Source: JAUHXS01 sp965213575 (GTDB lineage Bacteria > Bacteroidota > Bacteroidia > Chitinophagales > JAUHXS01). Taken from it: a stretch of 31,172 nt of DNA. Every line of letters starts with the position of its first letter. Position 1 is the first letter of the stretch. The stretch covers positions 1 through 31,172 of the forward strand of contig CBDBZN010000035.1 in the NCBI GenBank assembly GCA_965213575.1, given 5' to 3'. The notes beneath the pieces are model-generated. The model did not search any database. It was given only the letters and a program-made list of their open reading frames with translations, and was not told the origin of the DNA. Below are positions 27,379-31,172 of the stretch, in pieces. Both the position numbers and the translations under genes were made by a program.

Positions 27379-28068
27379 TCAGATTAATTTTTCTACACAG
27401 CAATTTTTTCCCTTGATTAATTGGCAGCTGAAAATTGCCATTCCTGCGCCTAATACAGGTGCCAATATGTAAATCCATAAATATTGTATATCTCCTGTAA
27501 ATATAGCCGGAGCAATTGACCGAGCAGGATTCATAGATGCGCCGGATATCGGCCCTCCGATTAGTGCTTCTAATGCGACAGTCCCTCCTATCGATATACC
27601 TGCCATCACGCCCATTTCTTTTGATCCTGTAGAGACATTAATAATCACAAACATTAAAATGAATGTCAACAAAAACTCCATAATAAAAGCTTGCAACAAT
27701 GAAATATTTTCTCCGGGAACTGTTGCTCCTGTTACCTTTATTTCCGGAAATAACAAAAACAACAATCCGGATGCTATTATTGCTCCCACAATCTGGAACG
27801 AAATGTAAGGAAGTAATTTTTGCTTATCAAACTTATTAGCAATCCAAAATGCAATAGTCACTGCCGGATTGATATGTGCTCCTGATATTTCACCAATTGA
27901 ATAGATGACAATCATTACCACTAATCCAAAAGCAGCTGATATTCCTACATGGCCCAATGCACCGTTACTAATGTGATTTATAATTATACTCCCTGCACCA
28001 CAAAAAACTAAAATAAATGTGCCGATAAGCTCGGCAAAATATAGTTTGAAATTATTAGGCATTTTCAT
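27379..28068 (-). CDS. Aquaporin (MIP family) channel
   Basis: A 229-residue membrane channel with six predicted helices and both half-helix signatures: HINPAVTIAF (Asn-Pro-Ala at 67-69) and SGASMNPARS (Asn-Pro-Ala at 180-182). The Arg after the second NPA (Arg183) is the conserved filter arginine. The length and NPAR(S) pattern suggest a water-type aquaporin rather than a glycerol facilitator, but the sequence alone does not settle it. The tail ends KNCCVEKLI with an extra Cys pair. The ATG at 28068 is preferred; a TTG 9 bases upstream and an ATG at 28062 are alternatives. It follows the receiver gene after 48 bases on the same strand, so they may share a transcript. Confidence 0.93.
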   Translation of the reverse strand: MKMPNNFKLYFAELIGTFILVFCGAGSIIINHISNGALGHVGISAAFGLVVMIVIYSIGEISGAHINPAVTIAFWIANKFDKQKLLPYISFQIVGAIIASGLLFLLFPEIKVTGATVPGENISLLQAFIMEFLLTFILMFVIINVSTGSKEMGVMAGISIGGTVALEALIGGPISGASMNPARSIAPAIFTGDIQYLWIYILAPVLGAGMAIFSCQLIKGKNCCVEKLI

Positions 28069-28116
28069 TAATCGCAAAAATACGATTAATTCTCACTAAG
28101 TTCCTATTTACTGCTG

Positions 28117-28485
28117 TTAAGTTGCGGGGACTAGGGCATAACTTTTAATTAAACTCCTAAGCTCGCTAATATTAAATGGCTTAGAAATATGATCAGTTCC
28201 CAGCTCAGCAGCTATGCTTGGCAACTTAGAATTTGCGGAGAAAAGAATAATTTTGATATGTGCAGTAGCGGGGTTATTTCTAAGAATTTTTGTAGCTTTT
28301 ACTCCATCTATATGTGGCATAGCAATATCCAATAAAATAATATCCGGGGCAAACTCATCAACAAAGGTAAAAAAATCATTCATATCAGAAAGGCACTCTA
28401 TCTTAAAATAGCCGCTTGCTAATGTTAACTTTGTCATTTCTAACAGTGCCAGGTTATCATCGCATATTAAAACTTTTTTACGCAT
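28117..28485 (-). CDS. Single-domain response regulator (receiver only)
   Basis: A 122-residue receiver with no output domain. The acidic pocket is Asp9-Asp10, the phosphoacceptor is Asp53 in ILLDIAMP, the switch Ser83 lies in LFSAN, and Lys102 in SKPF completes the active site. It starts 6 bases after the stop of the large histidine kinase, so they form an operon and the kinase is the likely phosphodonor. With no DNA-binding or enzymatic domain it must act by protein contact or as a phosphate relay. Either fits the kinase's likely CheB/CheR-type N-terminal region outside the window (inference). Confidence 0.92.
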   Translation of the reverse strand: MRKKVLICDDNLALLEMTKLTLASGYFKIECLSDMNDFFTFVDEFAPDIILLDIAMPHIDGVKATKILRNNPATAHIKIILFSANSKLPSIAAELGTDHISKPFNISELRSLIKSYALVPAT

Positions 28486-28491
28486 AATATT

Positions 28492-31172
28492 TTATTTTAT
28501 TGGAAGTAAGATTGAAAAAGTAGTTCCCTCCCCTTCTGTGCTTTCAACCAACATACGTCCATGGTGAGATTTAATAATTTGAGAAGATATATAAAGCCCA
28601 AGCCCCATACCTGCTGCTTTAGTTTTATTTTTTACTCTATAATATCTATCAAATAATTTCTCTTGATCTTTTCCATCTATGCCTACTCCCTTATCTATAA
28701 CATCTACTTTAGCAAAATCATTCTCTTTGCTAACTTTTACTATTATTTCAGAGCCATCAGGAGAGAATTTAATTGCATTAGACATTAAATTTTCTAGAAC
28801 TTGTAACATTCTATCGTTATCTACAAATACATCAAGCTTATCTTTACATTTAACTTTAATCCTGTCGCTTTCCGTAGTAAAATTAGCAACTGCATCTTTA
28901 ACGATGTCATTTAGATTATGAGCCTGTAAATCCAATTCAAAATTGCCACTTTCAATTCGGCTTATACTTAGTAGTTCATTTATCAGTTTATTTATTCTTT
29001 TAATAGATTTATTTGTATTCTTTAAATACAATTTACTCATTTCTATATCATCCGGGAAACTCTCATTAAGTAATTGATAATATCCTTGAATAGCTGTTAA
29101 AGGCGTTTTAAGTTCGTGACTAGCAATATTTAAAAACTCATCTTTTTTAAATTCATTTTCTTTCTGCTCATGTATATCTATGGAAATACCAATCCAAAAA
29201 TTCACTTCATCTTTACTATCTTTTACAGGAACAACTCTAACTAAATGCCATCGATAGGTGTTTTCATTTTTATTTAACAAGCGAATTTCTATATTAAAAA
29301 GTTTTTTGGCCAAATAATTTCTACGACTAACCAACTCCATAGCATTAACATCATCCGGATGAACATATTCACTCCATTTTATAGGTATATTTGGCACCTC
29401 TCCACAGTATTCGTACCACATCTTATTTAAAAAGTCTACTGTTCCATCCGGCTTCGAAGTCCACGCAATTACAGGTAAAGAATTAATTATATTTTGTAAT
29501 TTAAGATACTCTTCTTTAACTTGGTTTTTCGCTTCAACGTAGTCAGTCACATCGTTACCATAAAAAATCACTCCTTCTACTTTATTATTTTTATTGTATA
29601 AAGGAAGAAAAATAAATGTAAAATAGGCCTTTACAATATCACCATTACCAAATTTGTTATATTTGATTTTTATTTCTTTTTCTTTATAAGGTTTGCCGGT
29701 TTTATAAACTTCTTTAATATTAGTTTCCACCTGAGAGTTTAGCAATTCCGGAAAATCCTCAGCAAAAGGCTTGCCTATAACTGCCCGCCCGCCTAATATC
29801 TCTTGGCATTTTGGATTTATTAGTTCAAAAACCATTTTTTTGCCCTTTAAAATACATATAGCAGAAGGGGCGTTCATAAACAGATGATTCAGCTTTCTCT
29901 CATGGTGAGTTACATGCTGTAAAGCTTGTTTTTCTCTTTGTAAGAGTTCTTTATTTTCATTTACAGATTTTTGTAGAAAATGTTCCAACTGTTTTTGTTC
30001 AGTAATATTTTGTGTAGCAAACATCACTTCTTCAATAGTATTCTCCGGCGAAAATTTTAGTGGTATAGTATGTACAGTATAATATTTTGATTTATATAAT
30101 ATCACGGTTTGAGCAGATTTACCTTTAAATGATGCAGTAAAAACCTTCTCAAGTTTTTTTGCTTCATCAGGTTCATATAAAGTCAGTATGTTTCTACCTA
30201 ATAGCATATTTTTATCTAAGTCCAACTCATCTAACTCACTACCTTCAATGAACTTTAATGTGTAGTCAGATTTAATGATGTTAATTGTGCCATTCGGAAA
30301 ATTTCGAGCAACAGATTTATATAAATGTTCGCTTTCTTTAATCTTATTTCGCGATTGCTTTAATTCATATTCTTTATCTATCAGCTCCTCATTTATTGAG
30401 CGTAATTCCTGATTAGCCGTTTGTAGTTCTTCATTGGTAGACTGCAATTCTTCATTAGACGTCTCCATCTCTTCATTAGTGGATTTCAACTCTTCATTAG
30501 TACTTTGTAACTCCTCATTCAGAGATTGCAGTTCTTCATTTGAAGTTTCTAATTCTTCAGTAAAAAGCTGGAGATGTTCTTTTGCTATGGCTAATTCATG
30601 CTCTAACAAGATTATATGATTCCCTTCAGATTTATTTTTAGCTTTCTCAGTTTTATTAATGATGATCTGATTAGGATCTATCTCTTCAAACATAACCATA
30701 AAACAGGTTTGTCGTTCTGAATCATGCTCGATAGGATAAACATGCATTTTAACATAGTGATCATGTTTTAAAAGATTAAATTTAATGACATTGCTGCTGA
30801 TAGCTCTATGAGTTTTTTCCGCTTTTGATAATAAAGTCTTAAGCTCTAAATTTAATTCAGAATTTATCATTTTTACAATATTTACAGTAGCTGCCCCCTC
30901 CTGTAACTCAGTATATAGACGAATGCTGCCCTTTATTTCCAGAATTTCTTTCTTCCTGTTAATAATTACGTATGGATTAGGCTGATATTTAAAAAACGAA
31001 TCCTTAGCAATATCTGTTAAAGACTTTTTAGTTTGGTTTTTCTCATAGTTTGCATGATCATCTTTATAAAGAGAAGCAATATTTATTTTATTAATTCTAC
31101 CAATTCTGTATGATGGAGAAATATTCGCATGTAGTTTTTGAAATATCTTTTCTTTACCCTCTATGTGCTCAA
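28492..31172 (-). CDS. Large PAS histidine kinase, probably C-terminal part of a CheB/CheR-PAS-HK fusion; N-terminus outside the window
   Basis: The frame stays open to the right edge, so the ATG at 30870 is internal and at least 892 residues are visible. Counted from that Met, a PAS-like linker (about 1-70) leads to a long coiled coil of NEELQST-type heptads (about 88-180), then PAS domains at about 182-292, 325-445 and 455-570. The HisKA domain has the phosphorylated His585 in SHELKTPL, and the ATPase domain has NLMSNAIKFSP (694-704), DKGVG (727-731) and GMGLGLYIS. The linker-plus-heptad pattern is typical of proteins that begin with CheB methylesterase and CheR methyltransferase domains, and the visible upstream residues (SLTDIAKDSFFKYQPNPYVI) match that build. 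The receiver gene follows after 6 bases. The sensed signal is unknown. Confidence 0.9.
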   Translation of the reverse strand, partial: EHIEGKEKIFQKLHANISPSYRIGRINKINIASLYKDDHANYEKNQTKKSLTDIAKDSFFKYQPNPYVIINRKKEILEIKGSIRLYTELQEGAATVNIVKMINSELNLELKTLLSKAEKTHRAISSNVIKFNLLKHDHYVKMHVYPIEHDSERQTCFMVMFEEIDPNQIIINKTEKAKNKSEGNHIILLEHELAIAKEHLQLFTEELETSNEELQSLNEELQSTNEELKSTNEEMETSNEELQSTNEELQTANQELRSINEELIDKEYELKQSRNKIKESEHLYKSVARNFPNGTINIIKSDYTLKFIEGSELDELDLDKNMLLGRNILTLYEPDEAKKLEKVFTASFKGKSAQTVILYKSKYYTVHTIPLKFSPENTIEEVMFATQNITEQKQLEHFLQKSVNENKELLQREKQALQHVTHHERKLNHLFMNAPSAICILKGKKMVFELINPKCQEILGGRAVIGKPFAEDFPELLNSQVETNIKEVYKTGKPYKEKEIKIKYNKFGNGDIVKAYFTFIFLPLYNKNNKVEGVIFYGNDVTDYVEAKNQVKEEYLKLQNIINSLPVIAWTSKPDGTVDFLNKMWYEYCGEVPNIPIKWSEYVHPDDVNAMELVSRRNYLAKKLFNIEIRLLNKNENTYRWHLVRVVPVKDSKDEVNFWIGISIDIHEQKENEFKKDEFLNIASHELKTPLTAIQGYYQLLNESFPDDIEMSKLYLKNTNKSIKRINKLINELLSISRIESGNFELDLQAHNLNDIVKDAVANFTTESDRIKVKCKDKLDVFVDNDRMLQVLENLMSNAIKFSPDGSEIIVKVSKENDFAKVDVIDKGVGIDGKDQEKLFDRYYRVKNKTKAAGMGLGLYISSQIIKSHHGRMLVESTEGEGTTFSILLPIK
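30376..30558 (-). repeat. Coding repeat of 21 bases encoding the NEELQST coiled coil
   Basis: About eight units of seven residues (TNEELQS variants: NEELQSL, NEELQST, NEELKST, NEEMETS, NEELQST, NEELQTA, NQELRSI, NEEL) encoded by near-repeats of 21 bases. This is a signalling helix that separates the N-terminal part from the PAS domains, and a common feature of CheB/CheR-kinase fusions. Confidence 0.85.

Noticed and set aside
15021..28068. mscL, trkH, aquaporin and DUF1328 as one osmotic-stress island
   Set aside because: They are spread over 13 kb, on different strands and separated by unrelated core genes; no shared regulatory site was seen.
28069..28085. TATTTTTG upstream of the aquaporin gene as a -7 promoter box
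   Set aside because: It would place the start of transcription inside or past the ATG at 28068, and no TTTG lies at the right distance.

Overview
The window comes from an AT-rich member of the Bacteroidota. Four things point there: a C-terminal type B sorting domain of the type IX secretion system (T9SS) on a giant repeat protein; promoters of the TTTG / TAnnTTTG form rather than the E. coli -35/-10 form; Bacteroidota-type DnaX, pyruvate dehydrogenase E2 and OmpA/PD40 proteins; and a HYC_CC_PP-type small cysteine protein next to a TonB-dependent receptor. I cannot place it below phylum.

Layout. Bases 1-9327 are a minus-strand block: the 3' part of a very large secreted Ig/PKD-repeat adhesin (cut by the window edge and carrying a one-base frameshift), aconitase, then the ribosomal operon rpsF-rpsR-rplI with a clear terminator. 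Bases 9412-15464 are a plus-strand block: dnaX (frameshifted, and lacking the usual zinc-binding module), the E2 subunit of pyruvate dehydrogenase, a PorE-like TPR/PD40/CRD/OmpA cell-envelope protein, and mscL. Two back-to-back Bacteroidota-type promoters separate the first two blocks. From 15492 to the right edge everything is again on the minus strand: a lipoprotein of unknown function, trxA, dnaE, a TrkH potassium channel subunit, an App1-like HAD phosphatase, a putative metal-handling cluster (TonB receptor, HMA-domain protein, HYC_CC_PP protein), a 54-residue DUF1328 membrane protein, an aquaporin, and a receiver protein next to a large PAS-rich histidine kinase that runs off the right edge.

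How the genes relate. Most are core genes: the replicase (dnaE, dnaX), ribosomal proteins, the TCA cycle and pyruvate entry, and osmotic balance (mscL, trkH, aquaporin). The adhesin is a T9SS substrate and the PorE-like protein resembles a T9SS envelope anchor, so they may belong to one secretion or gliding apparatus, but they are not adjacent. The receptor, the HMA protein and the HYC_CC_PP protein all carry paired cysteines and look like an outer-membrane soft-metal (possibly copper) relay.

Most unusual. Four intergenic gaps between 20.5 and 26.5 kb carry arrays of a degenerate heptanucleotide (consensus about ARTTYRR) kept in strict 7-base phase; one folds into a long imperfect hairpin just past trkH. 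Two otherwise intact genes (adhesin, dnaX) each have one extra T in a short T run. This looks more like sequence error than biology but should be checked. No tRNA, rRNA, insertion sequence, prophage or CRISPR array is visible, and the only gap over 300 bases left by the longer genes (26988-27378) holds the DUF1328 gene and a hairpin.
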